In this document: piece by piece, positions 15,232-24,587 of the stretch
Position numbering within the stretch: position 1 is the stretch's first letter
Layout: the number at the start of each line of letters is the position of its first letter
Program-made: the position numbers and the translations under genes
Source of the DNA: Pseudomonas paralactis
Lineage (GTDB): Bacteria > Pseudomonadota > Gammaproteobacteria > Pseudomonadales > Pseudomonadaceae
Length of the DNA stretch: 64,000 nucleotides
NCBI RefSeq assembly: GCF_001439735.1
Contig: NZ_JYLN01000008.1
Coordinates: forward strand, 124,001-188,000
Direction: 5' to 3'
The notes under the pieces: generated by a model
Databases searched by the model: none
What the model saw: the letters and a program-made list of their open reading frames with translations, nothing else
What the model was told of the DNA's origin: nothing

Positions 15232-17007
15232 ATGAGCAAAATGAGAGCAATCGAAGCCGCCGTCCTGGTGATGCGCCGTGAAGGTGTGGATACCGCCTTC
15301 GGTATCCCGGGCGCCGCGATCAACCCGCTGTATTCGGCCTTGCAGAAGGTGGGTGGCATCGATCACGTCCTTGCTCGCCACGTTGAAGGCGCCTCGCACA
15401 TGGCCGAGGGCTACACCCGTACCAAGGCCGGCAATATCGGCGTGTGCATCGGCACGTCGGGCCCGGCGGGCACCGACATGGTCACTGGTCTGTACAGCGC
15501 CTCGGCCGACTCGATTCCGATCCTGTGCATCACCGGGCAAGCGCCGCGTGCACGGATGCACAAGGAAGACTTCCAGGCCGTTGATATCACCAGCATCGTC
15601 AAGCCCGTGACCAAGTGGGCAACCACGGTCCTGGAACCCGGCCAAGTGCCGTACGCGTTCCAGAAGGCCTTCTATGAAATGCGTTCCGGTCGCCCGGGCC
15701 CGGTCCTGATCGACCTGCCGTTCGACGTACAAATGGCCGAGATCGAATTCGACATCGATGCCTACCAGCCTCTGCCGCTGGCCAAGCCCTTGGCCACCCG
15801 CATCCAGGTCGAAAAAGCCCTGGCAATGCTGGACCAGGCCGAACGCCCCTTGCTGGTGAGCGGTGGTGGCGTGATCAACGCCGATGCCAGCGAGTTGCTG
15901 GTGGAGTTCGCCGAGTTGACCGGCATTCCGGTGATTCCAACCCTGATGGGCTGGGGCACCATCCCCGACGATCACCCGCTGATGGTCGGTATGGTTGGCC
16001 TGCAGACCTCCCACCGTTATGGCAACGCGACCATGCTCAAGTCGGACGTGGTGCTGGGTATCGGCAACCGCTGGGCCAACCGCCACACCGGCTCGGTGGA
16101 GGTGTACACCGAAGGGCGCAGATTCATACACGTCGACATTGAGCCGACGCAGATTGGCCGCGTATTCACCCCGGATCTGGGTATCGTCTCCGACGCCGGT
16201 TCCGCGCTGACGATGTTCATTGAAGTGGCCCGCGAGTGGAAAGCCGCCGGCAAGCTCAAGGACCGCAGCGCCTGGTTGCATGACTGCCAGCAACGCAAAG
16301 CCACCCTGCACCGCAAAACGCACTTTGACAACGTACCGGTCAAGCCGCAGCGCGTGTACGAAGAGATGAACCAGGTGTTCGGCAAAGACACCTGCTACGT
16401 CAGCACCATTGGCCTGTCACAGATTGCCGGCGCGCAATTTCTGCACGTGTACAAGCCCCGCCACTGGATCAACTGTGGCCAGGCGGGCCCGTTGGGCTGG
16501 ACGATTCCGGCGGCACTCGGCGTGGTCAAGGCCGACCCGAGCCGCAAGGTGGTGGCGCTGTCAGGCGACTACGACTTCCAGTTCATGATCGAAGAACTGG
16601 CGGTGGGCGCGCAGTTCAAGCTGCCGTACATCCACGTGGTGGTGAACAACTCTTACCTGGGGCTGATCCGCCAGGCCCAACGCGGCTTCGAAATGGACTA
16701 CTGCGTGCAGCTGTCTTTCGACAACCTCAACGCCCCGGAACTCAACGGTTATGGCGTCGACCATGTGGCGGTTGCCGAGGGCTTGGGCTGCAAGGCGCTG
16801 CGTGTGTTCGAGCCGGGCCAGATCCAACCGGCCCTGCGCAAGGCTCAGGAAATGATCGAAGAATTCAAAGTGCCGGTGATCGTTGAGATTATTCTGGAGC
16901 GAGTGACCAATATTTCCATGGGCACCGAGATCAACGCCGTCAACGAATTCGAAGACCTGGCCCTGGTCGGCAACGATGCGCCGACTGCCATTTCCCTGCT
17001 CGATTAA
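15232..17007 (+). CDS. gcl: Glyoxylate carboligase (tartronate-semialdehyde synthase)
   Basis: 591-residue ThDP-dependent enzyme joining two glyoxylates to tartronate semialdehyde and CO2. Features: N-terminal pyrimidine-binding domain with DTAFGIPGAAINPLY and RHVEGASHMAEGYTR (residues about 45-60, as in E. coli Gcl, where the usual catalytic Glu is replaced by Val), central domain, and C-terminal ThDP motif starting GDYDFQF near residue 444 with N-N in VVNNSYLGL. Start ATG at 15232 follows AAGAGG. First gene of the glyoxylate operon, with hyi 10 bases downstream. Confidence 0.97.
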   Translation: MSKMRAIEAAVLVMRREGVDTAFGIPGAAINPLYSALQKVGGIDHVLARHVEGASHMAEGYTRTKAGNIGVCIGTSGPAGTDMVTGLYSASADSIPILCITGQAPRARMHKEDFQAVDITSIVKPVTKWATTVLEPGQVPYAFQKAFYEMRSGRPGPVLIDLPFDVQMAEIEFDIDAYQPLPLAKPLATRIQVEKALAMLDQAERPLLVSGGGVINADASELLVEFAELTGIPVIPTLMGWGTIPDDHPLMVGMVGLQTSHRYGNATMLKSDVVLGIGNRWANRHTGSVEVYTEGRRFIHVDIEPTQIGRVFTPDLGIVSDAGSALTMFIEVAREWKAAGKLKDRSAWLHDCQQRKATLHRKTHFDNVPVKPQRVYEEMNQVFGKDTCYVSTIGLSQIAGAQFLHVYKPRHWINCGQAGPLGWTIPAALGVVKADPSRKVVALSGDYDFQFMIEELAVGAQFKLPYIHVVVNNSYLGLIRQAQRGFEMDYCVQLSFDNLNAPELNGYGVDHVAVAEGLGCKALRVFEPGQIQPALRKAQEMIEEFKVPVIVEIILERVTNISMGTEINAVNEFEDLALVGNDAPTAISLLD

Positions 17008-17017
17008 GGAGAACCCT

Positions 17018-17800
17018 ATGCCGCGCTTTGCCGCCAACCTGTCCATGCTGTTTACCGAACAGGACTTCCTTGCTCGCTTCAAGGCAGCCGCCGATGCCGG
17101 CTTCGAAGGTGTGGAATACCTGTTCCCGTACGAATTCAGTTCTGCCGATATCAAGGCACAGCTCGATGCCAACGGCCTGACCCAGGTGCTGTTCAACCTG
17201 CCGGCCGGTGATTGGGCCAAGGGCGAGCGCGGCCTGGCCTGCCACCCGGACCGGGTCGAGGAATTCCGCGCCGGGGTCAAGCTGGCCATCGCCTATGCCC
17301 AGGTATTGGGCAACACCCAGGTCAACTGCCTGGCGGGTATCCGGCCACAAGGCGTCGATGACGAGACCGTGGAAAAAACCTTCGTCGCCAACCTCAAGTA
17401 CGCCGCCGAGAAGCTGCAAGCGGCGGGTATCAAGCTGGTGATGGAGATGATCAACACCCGCGACATTCCGGGCTTCTACCTCAATAACACGGCGCAGGCT
17501 CTGTTGATTCGCGAGCAAGTGGGCAGCGCCAACCTGTTCCTGCAATACGACATCTATCACATGCAAATCATGGAAGGCGACCTGGCGCGGACCATGCAAA
17601 CGCACCTGGGTGAGATCAACCATATCCAGCTGGCGGACAACCCGGGGCGCAACGAGCCAGGGACCGGTGAGATCAACTACCGCTTCCTGTTCGAGCATCT
17701 GGACCGCATTGGTTACACGGGTTGGGTCGGCTGTGAATACAAGCCGTTGACCACGACCGAGGCGGGTTTGGGTTGGCTCAAGACCCATAACGCCATCTGA
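17018..17800 (+). CDS. hyi: Hydroxypyruvate isomerase
   Basis: 260-residue TIM-barrel enzyme (AP endonuclease 2 family) interconverting hydroxypyruvate and tartronate semialdehyde. Family segments: MPRFAANLSMLFTE at the start, FNLPAGDWAKGERGLACHP near 63-81, VMEMINTRDIPGFYLNN near 142-158, and QYDIYHMQIMEGDL near 176-189. A strong AAGGAGAAC ribosome-binding site precedes the ATG at 17018; an upstream in-frame ATG inside gcl is not needed. Second gene of the operon; a REPIN separates it from glxR. Confidence 0.95.
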   Translation: MPRFAANLSMLFTEQDFLARFKAAADAGFEGVEYLFPYEFSSADIKAQLDANGLTQVLFNLPAGDWAKGERGLACHPDRVEEFRAGVKLAIAYAQVLGNTQVNCLAGIRPQGVDDETVEKTFVANLKYAAEKLQAAGIKLVMEMINTRDIPGFYLNNTAQALLIREQVGSANLFLQYDIYHMQIMEGDLARTMQTHLGEINHIQLADNPGRNEPGTGEINYRFLFEHLDRIGYTGWVGCEYKPLTTTEAGLGWLKTHNAI

Positions 17801-17822
17801 CAACTGACACAACATAAAACAA

Positions 17823-17910
17823 TGTGGGAGCTGGCTTGCCTGCGATGCAAACACCTCGGTGTATCAGTCAGGTCCGGTTGATGCCATCGCAGGCAAGCCA
17901 GCTCCCACAT
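17823..17910. repeat. REPIN inside the glyoxylate operon
   Basis: Inverted halves GTGGGAGCTGGCTTGCCTGC (from 17824) and GCAGGCAAGCCAGCTCCCAC (to about 17909). It sits between hyi and glxR, ending only a few bases before the glxR ribosome-binding site. Confidence 0.92.
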
Positions 17911-17928
17911 TAAAAGAGGATTTTGATC

Positions 17929-18819
17929 ATGGCTAAAATCGGATTTATCGGCACCGGCATCATGGGCCACCCCATGGCCGCCAACTTGCAGAAAGCCGGT
18001 CACCAACTGTTTCTCTCCGAGCACCACGGCAAAGCGCCCGCCGAGCTGATTGCTGCCGGCGCCATCGCCTTGGCCAACCCGCAGCAGGTCGCCCAGGAAG
18101 CCGAATTCATCATTGTCATGGTGCCCGACACCCCGCAGGTCGAAGACGTGCTGTTGCGCGCCGATGGTGTGGCCGCCGGTCTGTCGCCGAACAAAGTCGT
18201 GATCGACATGAGCTCGATCTCCCCCACCGCCACCAAGGCGTTCGCGGCGAAGATCAACGAGACCGGCGCACAGTATTTGGATGCACCGGTGTCCGGTGGT
18301 GAAGTCGGCGCCAAGGCCGGCACCTTGAGCATCATGGTTGGTGGCGAACCGCAAACGTTCGAACGCGCATTGCCGCTGTTCCAGGCCATGGGCAAGAACA
18401 TCACCCTGGTGGGCGGTAACGGCGATGGCCAGACCGCCAAGGTTGCCAACCAGATCATCGTCGCGCTGAACATCCAGGCGGTGGCCGAAGCGTTGCTGTT
18501 TGCCTCGAAAAACGGCGCCGACCCGGCCAAGGTGCGTGAAGCGCTGATGGGTGGCTTTGCGTCGTCGAAGATTCTGGAAGTGCACGGCGAACGCATGATC
18601 AAGGGCACCTTCGATCCGGGTTTCCGCATCAACCTGCACCAGAAAGACCTGAACCTGGCATTGGCCGGCGCCAAGGAACTGGGGATCAACCTGCCGAACA
18701 CCGCAGGCACCCAGCAAGTGTTCAGTACCTGCACGGCGATCGGCGGCGGTAACTGGGATCACTCGGCGCTGATCAAGGGCCTGGAGCATATGGCCAATTT
18801 CTCGATTCGCGATAAATAA
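17929..18819 (+). CDS. glxR: 2-hydroxy-3-oxopropionate (tartronate semialdehyde) reductase
   Basis: 296-residue beta-hydroxyacid dehydrogenase reducing tartronate semialdehyde to glycerate. N-terminal NAD(P)-binding motif IGFIGTGIMGHPMAANL, substrate-binding DAPVSGGEVGAKAGTLSIMVGG near residues 117-138 (abbreviated: SGG..GA..G), and catalytic lysine in GQTAKVANQ near 166-174. The ATG at 17929 is preceded by AAGAGGA. Third enzyme of the gcl pathway. Confidence 0.96.
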   Translation: MAKIGFIGTGIMGHPMAANLQKAGHQLFLSEHHGKAPAELIAAGAIALANPQQVAQEAEFIIVMVPDTPQVEDVLLRADGVAAGLSPNKVVIDMSSISPTATKAFAAKINETGAQYLDAPVSGGEVGAKAGTLSIMVGGEPQTFERALPLFQAMGKNITLVGGNGDGQTAKVANQIIVALNIQAVAEALLFASKNGADPAKVREALMGGFASSKILEVHGERMIKGTFDPGFRINLHQKDLNLALAGAKELGINLPNTAGTQQVFSTCTAIGGGNWDHSALIKGLEHMANFSIRDK

Positions 18820-18839
18820 CCCAGCTTGAATGCAATCCA

Positions 18840-18868
18840 GTGTGGGAGCAGGCAAGCCAGCTCCCACC
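18840..18868. repeat. Collapsed REP palindrome between glxR and ttuD
   Basis: GTGGGAGCAGGCAAGCCAGCTCCCAC (about 18842-18867; written here only as positions with halves GTGGGAGC and GCTCCCAC) looks like a REPIN whose interior has been deleted, leaving a short hairpin. Confidence 0.7.
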
Positions 18869-18917
18869 TTTGAATGTGCTGCACCTCTAATAACAAGAAT
18901 CCCCCGGGAGCCCGCTT

Positions 18918-20198
18918 ATGTCGGTCGATCCGCAACACCTGCTTCGTGAGCTGTTTGCCGCAGCCATCGACGCCGCCCACCCCCGGCAAGTCCTTGAACC
19001 CTATCTGCCTGCCGACCGCAGTGGTCGAGTGATCGTGATCGGCGCCGGCAAGGCCGCGGCCGCCATGGCGCTGGTCGTCGAAGACTGCTGGCAGGGCGAC
19101 GTCTCGGGCCTGGTGGTCACCCGCTACGGCCATGGCGCGCCCTGCAAAAAAATCGAAGTGGTCGAAGCAGCCCATCCGGTACCGGATGCTGCCGGCCTGG
19201 CCGTGGCTCAACGCGTACTGGCGCTGATCAGCAACCTGGGCGAAGACGACCGCGTGATCTTCCTGCTGTCCGGCGGCGGTTCCGCACTGCTGGCCTTGCC
19301 CGCCGAAGGCATCAGCCTGGCCGACAAGCAAAGCATCAATAAAGCCCTGCTCAAATCCGGCGCCACCATTGGCGAGATGAATTGCGTGCGCAAGCACCTT
19401 TCGGCGATCAAGGGCGGGCGACTGGCCAAGGCCGCGTGGCCGGCCACCGTGTACACCTACGCGATTTCCGATGTGCCGGGTGACCAGGCCACGGTGATCG
19501 CCTCGGGGCCAACCGTCGGTGATCCGAGCACCTCGCAACAGGCCTTGGCAATCCTAAAGCGCTACGGCATCGACGCGCCCGCCTCGGTGCGCAATTGGTT
19601 GCAAAACCCCGCCTCGGAAACCGTCAAGCCTGGCGACCCGATACTTGCCCGCAGCCACTTCCAATTGATCGCCCGCCCTCAGCAATCCCTGGAAGCCGTG
19701 GCCGTGAAGGTCCGCCGAGCAGGGTTCAGCCCGCTGATCCTCGGTGACCTGGAAGGTGAAGCGCGGGAAGTGGCCAAGGTACATGCCGGCATCGCCCGGC
19801 AGATTGTGCAGCATGGTCAGCCATTGGCAGCGCCGTGCGTGATCCTCTCCGGCGGCGAAACCACCGTCACCGTGCGCGGCAATGGCCGTGGCGGGCGCAA
19901 TGCCGAATTCCTGCTCAGCCTCACCGACAGCCTCAAGGGCCTGCCCGGCGTGTACGCCCTGGCCGGCGACACCGACGGCATCGACGGCTCGGAAGACAAT
20001 GCCGGCGCGATCATGACCCCATGCAGCTACCGCCGTGCCGAAGCCCTCGGCCTGAGCGCCAGCGACGAGTTGGATAACAACAACGGCTACGGCTATTTCG
20101 CCGCCCTGGGCGACTTGATCGTCACCGAGCCGACCCGCACCAACGTCAACGACTTCCGCGCCATCCTGATCCTTGAGACTGCCAACCATGACGCCTGA
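18918..20198 (+). CDS. ttuD: Glycerate 2-kinase / hydroxypyruvate reductase (MOFRL family)
   Basis: 426 residues of the GckA/TtuD family (N-terminal DUF4147, C-terminal MOFRL domain). Visible: VIVIGAGKAAAAMA near residues 37-50, IFLLSGGGSALLALPAEG near 114-131, GEMNCVRKHLSAIKGGRLA near 152-170, and a C-terminal GGETTVTVRGNGRGGRNAEF motif near 310-329. Historically called hydroxypyruvate reductase; current evidence for the family supports glycerate 2-kinase giving 2-phosphoglycerate, which matches the pyruvate kinase gene that overlaps its 3' end by 11 bases. Confidence 0.92.
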   Translation: MSVDPQHLLRELFAAAIDAAHPRQVLEPYLPADRSGRVIVIGAGKAAAAMALVVEDCWQGDVSGLVVTRYGHGAPCKKIEVVEAAHPVPDAAGLAVAQRVLALISNLGEDDRVIFLLSGGGSALLALPAEGISLADKQSINKALLKSGATIGEMNCVRKHLSAIKGGRLAKAAWPATVYTYAISDVPGDQATVIASGPTVGDPSTSQQALAILKRYGIDAPASVRNWLQNPASETVKPGDPILARSHFQLIARPQQSLEAVAVKVRRAGFSPLILGDLEGEAREVAKVHAGIARQIVQHGQPLAAPCVILSGGETTVTVRGNGRGGRNAEFLLSLTDSLKGLPGVYALAGDTDGIDGSEDNAGAIMTPCSYRRAEALGLSASDELDNNNGYGYFAALGDLIVTEPTRTNVNDFRAILILETANHDA

Positions 20199-21603
20199 CA
20201 AGAAGGTCAAAATCCTCGCCACCCTGGGCCCGGCCACCGACGGTATCGATGACATCCGCGAACTGGTGCAGGCCGGGGTTAATATCTTCCGCCTCAACTT
20301 CAGCCACGGCGACCACGCCGACCATGCCCAGCGCTACCAGTGGATTCGCCAGGTCGAGCGCCAGCTCAACTACCCGCTCGGTATCCTCATGGACCTGCAA
20401 GGGCCGAAGCTGCGGGTCGGTCGTTTCGCCGAGGGCAAGGTGCAACTGGTGCGTGGCCAGGCGCTGCGCCTGGATCTGGATGAGACGCCAGGCGATCAAC
20501 GCCGGGTCAACCTGCCCCACCCGGAAATCATCGCGGCCCTGGAGCCGGGCATGGACCTGCTGCTGGACGACGGCAAGCTGCGCCTGCGGGTAATCACCAA
20601 ACACGCCGACGCCATCGACACCACCGTGCTCAATGGCGGCGAACTGTCTGACCGCAAAGGTGTGAACGTCCCACAAGCGCTGTTGGAACTGAGCCCACTC
20701 ACCGCCAAAGACCGCCGCGACCTGAGCTTCGGCCTGGAGCTGGGTGTGGACTGGGTGGCGCTGTCGTTTGTGCAGCGCCCGGAAGACATCCGCGAAGCCC
20801 GCGAGCTGATCGGCGATAAAGCGTTTTTGATGGCCAAGATCGAAAAGCCTTCGGCGGTGCAACGGTTGCGTGAAATCGCCGAACTGAGTGACGCGATCAT
20901 GGTGGCCCGGGGTGATTTGGGCGTGGAAGTGCCGGCCGAGAGCGTGCCGCAGATTCAGAAAGACATCATCAGCACCTGCCGCCAACTGGGCAAGCCGGTG
21001 GTGGTGGCCACGCAGATGCTCGAATCCATGCGCTTCTCTCCGGCACCCACCCGCGCCGAAGTCACCGATGTCGCCAACGCGGTGGCTGAAGGTGCCGACG
21101 CTGTGATGCTGTCGGCGGAAACCGCGTCGGGCGAGTACCCGCTGGAAGCCGTGCAGATGATGAGCAAGATCATCCGCCAGGTGGAAAACGGCCCGGATTA
21201 CCAGGCGCAACTGGACGTCAGCCGGCCCAAGGCGGATGCCACGGTGTCGGACGCCATCAGCTGCGCGATCCGCCGCATCAGCAGCATCCTGCCGGTGGCG
21301 GTGCTGGTGAATTACAGCGAGTCAGGCAGTTCCAGCTTGCGCGCGGCGCGGGAACGGCCGGTGGCGCCGATCCTCAACCTCACCCCGAACCTGTCCACGG
21401 CGCGACGCTTGAGCGTGGCGTGGGGCGTGCATTCGGTGGTCAATGATCGGCTGCGCCAGGTGGATGAGGTGTGTTCCACCGCGCTGGAAATTGCCCAGGC
21501 CCAGGGTATGGCGCAGCGTGGCGATACCCTGGTGATAACCGCAGGGGTGCCGTTCGGGCAGCCGGGGTCCACCAATTCGCTGCGTATAGAGACGCTGATT
21601 TAG
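20188..21603 (+). CDS. pykF: Pyruvate kinase
   Basis: 471 residues. Signature motifs: KVKILATLGPAT at the start, NIFRLNFSHGDH near residues 33-44, MDLQGPKLRVG near 68-78, and the active-site segment FLMAKIEKPSAVQRL followed by DAIMVARGDLGVEVP near 230-250. Converts PEP to pyruvate with ATP formation. Start ATG at 20188 lies inside the end of ttuD, so glycerate derived from glyoxylate is channelled genetically to lower glycolysis. The symbol follows PA1498-type synteny; two pyk paralogues exist in the genus. Confidence 0.93.
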   Translation: MTPDKKVKILATLGPATDGIDDIRELVQAGVNIFRLNFSHGDHADHAQRYQWIRQVERQLNYPLGILMDLQGPKLRVGRFAEGKVQLVRGQALRLDLDETPGDQRRVNLPHPEIIAALEPGMDLLLDDGKLRLRVITKHADAIDTTVLNGGELSDRKGVNVPQALLELSPLTAKDRRDLSFGLELGVDWVALSFVQRPEDIREARELIGDKAFLMAKIEKPSAVQRLREIAELSDAIMVARGDLGVEVPAESVPQIQKDIISTCRQLGKPVVVATQMLESMRFSPAPTRAEVTDVANAVAEGADAVMLSAETASGEYPLEAVQMMSKIIRQVENGPDYQAQLDVSRPKADATVSDAISCAIRRISSILPVAVLVNYSESGSSSLRAARERPVAPILNLTPNLSTARRLSVAWGVHSVVNDRLRQVDEVCSTALEIAQAQGMAQRGDTLVITAGVPFGQPGSTNSLRIETLI

Positions 21604-21616
21604 CGCCTGTCAGGGC

Positions 21617-21708
21617 CTCATCGCGGGCAAGCCAGCTCCCACATTTGATCGAGTTTGCATGTCGAACATCAATCAAATGTGGGAGCTGGCTTGCCTGCGA
21701 TGAGGGCA
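21617..21708. repeat. REPIN (ctGGCTTGCC family) after pykF
   Basis: Inverted halves ATCGCGGGCAAGCCAGCTCC (from 21620) and GGGAGCTGGCTTGCCTGCGA (to about 21702). Lies between pykF and the urea transporter gene and may end the glyoxylate transcript. Confidence 0.9.
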
Positions 21709-21733
21709 ACTCGGTCTTATTGACTCAACCCAA

Positions 21734-22609
21734 ATGCACAACCCAACCTGCCCCGACTGGGCCGAAGCCCTGCTCAACGGCTTCAGCCAGATTTTCCTGC
21801 AGCGCCACCCGCTGTGCGGCCTGCTGTGCCTGCTGGCGATCCTGATCGGCGCCCCGGCCTTGCTGGGCGGTGCTTTGCTGGGCGGTGTCGCCGGTTTGCT
21901 CACCGCCCAGCGCCGGGGGTATCCCAAGGCTGAGCGTCAGGCCGGGCTGTACAGCTACAACGGCGTACTGCTGGGCTTGTTGATCAGCCAACAATTTGCC
22001 TGGTCGGCGCTGGTGCCGCCGTTGATCCTGGCGGGCGGCGGCTTGAGCGCGATCCTCACCCGCCAATGGTTGAAACACGCGAGCCACCCCCACGACTTGC
22101 CTGCCTATACCGCGCCCTTTGTTGGCCTCGGCTGGCTGCTGCTCGGCCATGCCCCCCAAAGTACGCTTGCGCCGATCCAGGCCGACATGTTCGCTCTACT
22201 CGCAGCACCTTTTACCGGCCTTGGGCAGATCATGCTGATGGAGCAGCCCCTGGCAGGCCTTTTAATCGCCCTGGGCTTGCTGTTGGCTGACCGCCGTGCG
22301 GCCGCATGGGCTTTGTGCGGCGCCAGTCTCGGCGTACTGGCCGCTCTTGGGTTAAACGAAACTTGCGGCGCCCTGCTCGGCCTGCACAGCTATAACCCGG
22401 CATTGGCGGCTCTGGCCCTGAGCCCGTTACGGCGCCAGCCGTGGATGCCGCTGCTGGGCATCGGCCTGGCCATCCTGCTTACGCCAGGCTTCGCCGCCCT
22501 GCACCTGCCCGCGCTGACTGCACCGTTTATCCTCGCCTGCTGGCTGGTGCGCGCCGGCCACCGGTTGTTGCACAAACCCCGCATGGACAGCCCGTTCGAA
22601 TCCCCCTAG
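21734..22609 (+). CDS. Urea transporter (UT family)
   Basis: 291 residues with about ten hydrophobic segments in two homologous halves, as expected for UT channels. Each half carries the UT pattern: GLYSYNGVLLGLLI (residues about 74-87) with LPAYTAPFV (about 122-130), and LHSYNPALAALAL (about 219-231) with LPALTAPFI. It would facilitate passive urea diffusion through the inner membrane. No urease genes are in view. No strong ribosome-binding site before the ATG. Confidence 0.85.
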   Translation: MHNPTCPDWAEALLNGFSQIFLQRHPLCGLLCLLAILIGAPALLGGALLGGVAGLLTAQRRGYPKAERQAGLYSYNGVLLGLLISQQFAWSALVPPLILAGGGLSAILTRQWLKHASHPHDLPAYTAPFVGLGWLLLGHAPQSTLAPIQADMFALLAAPFTGLGQIMLMEQPLAGLLIALGLLLADRRAAAWALCGASLGVLAALGLNETCGALLGLHSYNPALAALALSPLRRQPWMPLLGIGLAILLTPGFAALHLPALTAPFILACWLVRAGHRLLHKPRMDSPFESP

Positions 22610-22640
22610 GCTTGCTCGATATTCGCTTCAGGCAGGACTT

Positions 22641-23465
22641 ATGGACAGCAACAACGACTGGCGCCAGCGGCTCTACATCATGGTATTTCAAAGCGATACC
22701 GTCGCCGGGCGGCGCTTTGACGGCATCCTTCTGTTGATCATCCTGGCAAGCCTGGTGATCGTGATGCTCGACAGCATCGACCAGATCCACCAGAACTACG
22801 CGGATGTGCTGGCCTATATCGAGTGGGGCTTCACGCTGATCTTCGCCATCGAGTACGGCCTGCGCCTGTATTGCTCACCCAAGCCGTTGCGCTATGCCTT
22901 CAGCTTTTATGGCCTGGTGGACTTGCTGGCCATCGTCCCCGGCATCCTTGCCCTGTACTACAGCGATGCGCAGTACCTGCTGATCATCCGTATTATCCGG
23001 ATGCTGCGGATCTTCCGCGTGCTCAAGCTCAGCCCGTACCTCAAGCAAGCCAATTATTTGATGGCGGCGCTGCGCGGCAGCAAGCAGAAGATCGTGGTGT
23101 TTCTGGTCAGTGTGTGCACGCTGGTGACGGTGTTCGGTACCTTGATGTACGTGATCGAAGGCCCGGAACATGGCTTCACCAGCATTCCCAAGGGCATCTA
23201 TTGGGCCATCGTGACCCTGACTACCGTGGGCTTCGGCGATATCGTGCCCAAGACGCCCCTGGGCCAGGTGATTTCGTCGCTGGTGATGATTACCGGTTAC
23301 TCGATCATCGCCGTGCCGACGGGCATTTTTACCGCCGAACTGGCCAGTGCCATGCGCGGTGAGCAGCTGCATACCGACTGCCCAGTGTGCACGAAGGACA
23401 GCCATGAACCCAACGCCGCGTTTTGCTCGCGCTGCGGCAGCAATCTTTTCCATAAACTGGAATAA
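22641..23465 (+). CDS. Voltage-gated-type potassium channel with C-terminal zinc ribbon
   Basis: 274-residue six-helix ion channel. S4-like helix with regularly spaced arginines (IIRIIRMLRIFRVLKL, near residues 114-129), pore helix and selectivity filter TLTTVGFGDIVP near 193-204, then S6. The short cytoplasmic tail carries two CxxC pairs (CPVCTKDSHEPNAAFCSRCG, residues about 250-269), a zinc-ribbon-like knob. Downstream of the urea transporter by 31 bases on the same strand. Confidence 0.9.
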   Translation: MDSNNDWRQRLYIMVFQSDTVAGRRFDGILLLIILASLVIVMLDSIDQIHQNYADVLAYIEWGFTLIFAIEYGLRLYCSPKPLRYAFSFYGLVDLLAIVPGILALYYSDAQYLLIIRIIRMLRIFRVLKLSPYLKQANYLMAALRGSKQKIVVFLVSVCTLVTVFGTLMYVIEGPEHGFTSIPKGIYWAIVTLTTVGFGDIVPKTPLGQVISSLVMITGYSIIAVPTGIFTAELASAMRGEQLHTDCPVCTKDSHEPNAAFCSRCGSNLFHKLE

Positions 23466-23559
23466 GCAAAGTTCGTTTTAATCTTTAAAGGTCTATGCAG
23501 GCCCGGCTATAGTCGCTGGCAAATTGCCTCCCCTCTTCTCGAACAACAAGGAATGAGCA

Positions 23560-24561
23560 GTGAAAAAAATCCTCAGCGCCTCTCTTCTGGCCGCCGGCCT
23601 GGCCTTGGCGGGCTCCGCCCAGGCAGCGACCACCCTGCTCAACGTCTCGTACGACGTGATGCGCGACTTCTACAAGGACTACAACGCCGCCTTTCAGAAG
23701 CACTGGGAAGCCGAGCACCCGGACGACAAGCTGACGCTGCAGATGTCCTTTGGCGGCTCCAGCAAACAGGCGCGCTCGGTAATCGACGGCCTGCCCGCTG
23801 ACGTGATCACCATGAACATGGCCACCGACATCAATGCCCTGGCCGACAACGGCAAGCTGGTGCCGGACAACTGGGTCACGCGTCTGCCGAACAACAGCGC
23901 GCCGTTCACCTCCGCGACCGTATTCATCGTGCGCAAAGGCAACCCCAAAGCCCTTAAAGATTGGCCGGACCTGCTCAAGGATGGCGTGCAGGTGATCGTG
24001 CCCAACCCGAAAACCTCGGGCAATGGCCGCTACACCTACCTGTCGGCCTGGGGTTATGTGCTCAAGAACGGCGGCGACGAAGAAAAAGCCAAGACCTTCG
24101 TCGGCAAGCTGTTCAAACAGGCACCGGTACTGGACACCGGCGGGCGTGCCGCGACCACTACGTTCATGACCAACCAGATCGGCGATGTGCTGGTGACCTT
24201 TGAGAACGAAGCGGAAATGATCGCCCGTGAGTTTGGCCGCGATCAGTTCGAAGTCATCTATCCAAGCGTTTCCGCCGAAGCCGAGCCGCCTGTGTCGGTG
24301 GTCGATAAAGTGGTCGAGAAGAAAGGCACCCGTGCCGCCGCCGAAGACTACCTCAAGTACCTGTGGTCGCCAGAGGGTCAGGAAATTGCGGCCAACAACT
24401 ACCTGCGCCCACGAGACCCGAAGGTGCTGGCCAAGTACACCGACCGTTTTCCGAAGGTGGACTTCCTGTCGGTAGAAAAAACCTTTGGTGACTGGCGCAC
24501 GGTGCAGAAGACCCACTTCAATGATGGTGGGGTGTTTGACCAGATCTACTCTGGCCAATAA
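23560..24561 (+). CDS. cysP: Periplasmic sulfate-binding protein (orphan)
   Basis: 333 residues with signal peptide (MKKILSASLLAAGLALAGSA then QA cleavage). Mature protein has the sulfate/thiosulfate binding family features: LLNVSYDVMRDFYKDYN, MSFGGSSKQARSVIDGLPAD near residues 66-85, and NPKTSGNGRYTYLSAWGY near 149-166. Start is GTG at 23560 with an AAGGAATGAG leader. No cysTWA permease genes follow, as at the PA1493 locus in P. aeruginosa. It may also be called sbp. Confidence 0.9.
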   Translation: MKKILSASLLAAGLALAGSAQAATTLLNVSYDVMRDFYKDYNAAFQKHWEAEHPDDKLTLQMSFGGSSKQARSVIDGLPADVITMNMATDINALADNGKLVPDNWVTRLPNNSAPFTSATVFIVRKGNPKALKDWPDLLKDGVQVIVPNPKTSGNGRYTYLSAWGYVLKNGGDEEKAKTFVGKLFKQAPVLDTGGRAATTTFMTNQIGDVLVTFENEAEMIAREFGRDQFEVIYPSVSAEAEPPVSVVDKVVEKKGTRAAAEDYLKYLWSPEGQEIAANNYLRPRDPKVLAKYTDRFPKVDFLSVEKTFGDWRTVQKTHFNDGGVFDQIYSGQ

Positions 24562-24587
24562 GCGTTAAGGGAGCTTGCTGTAACGCC

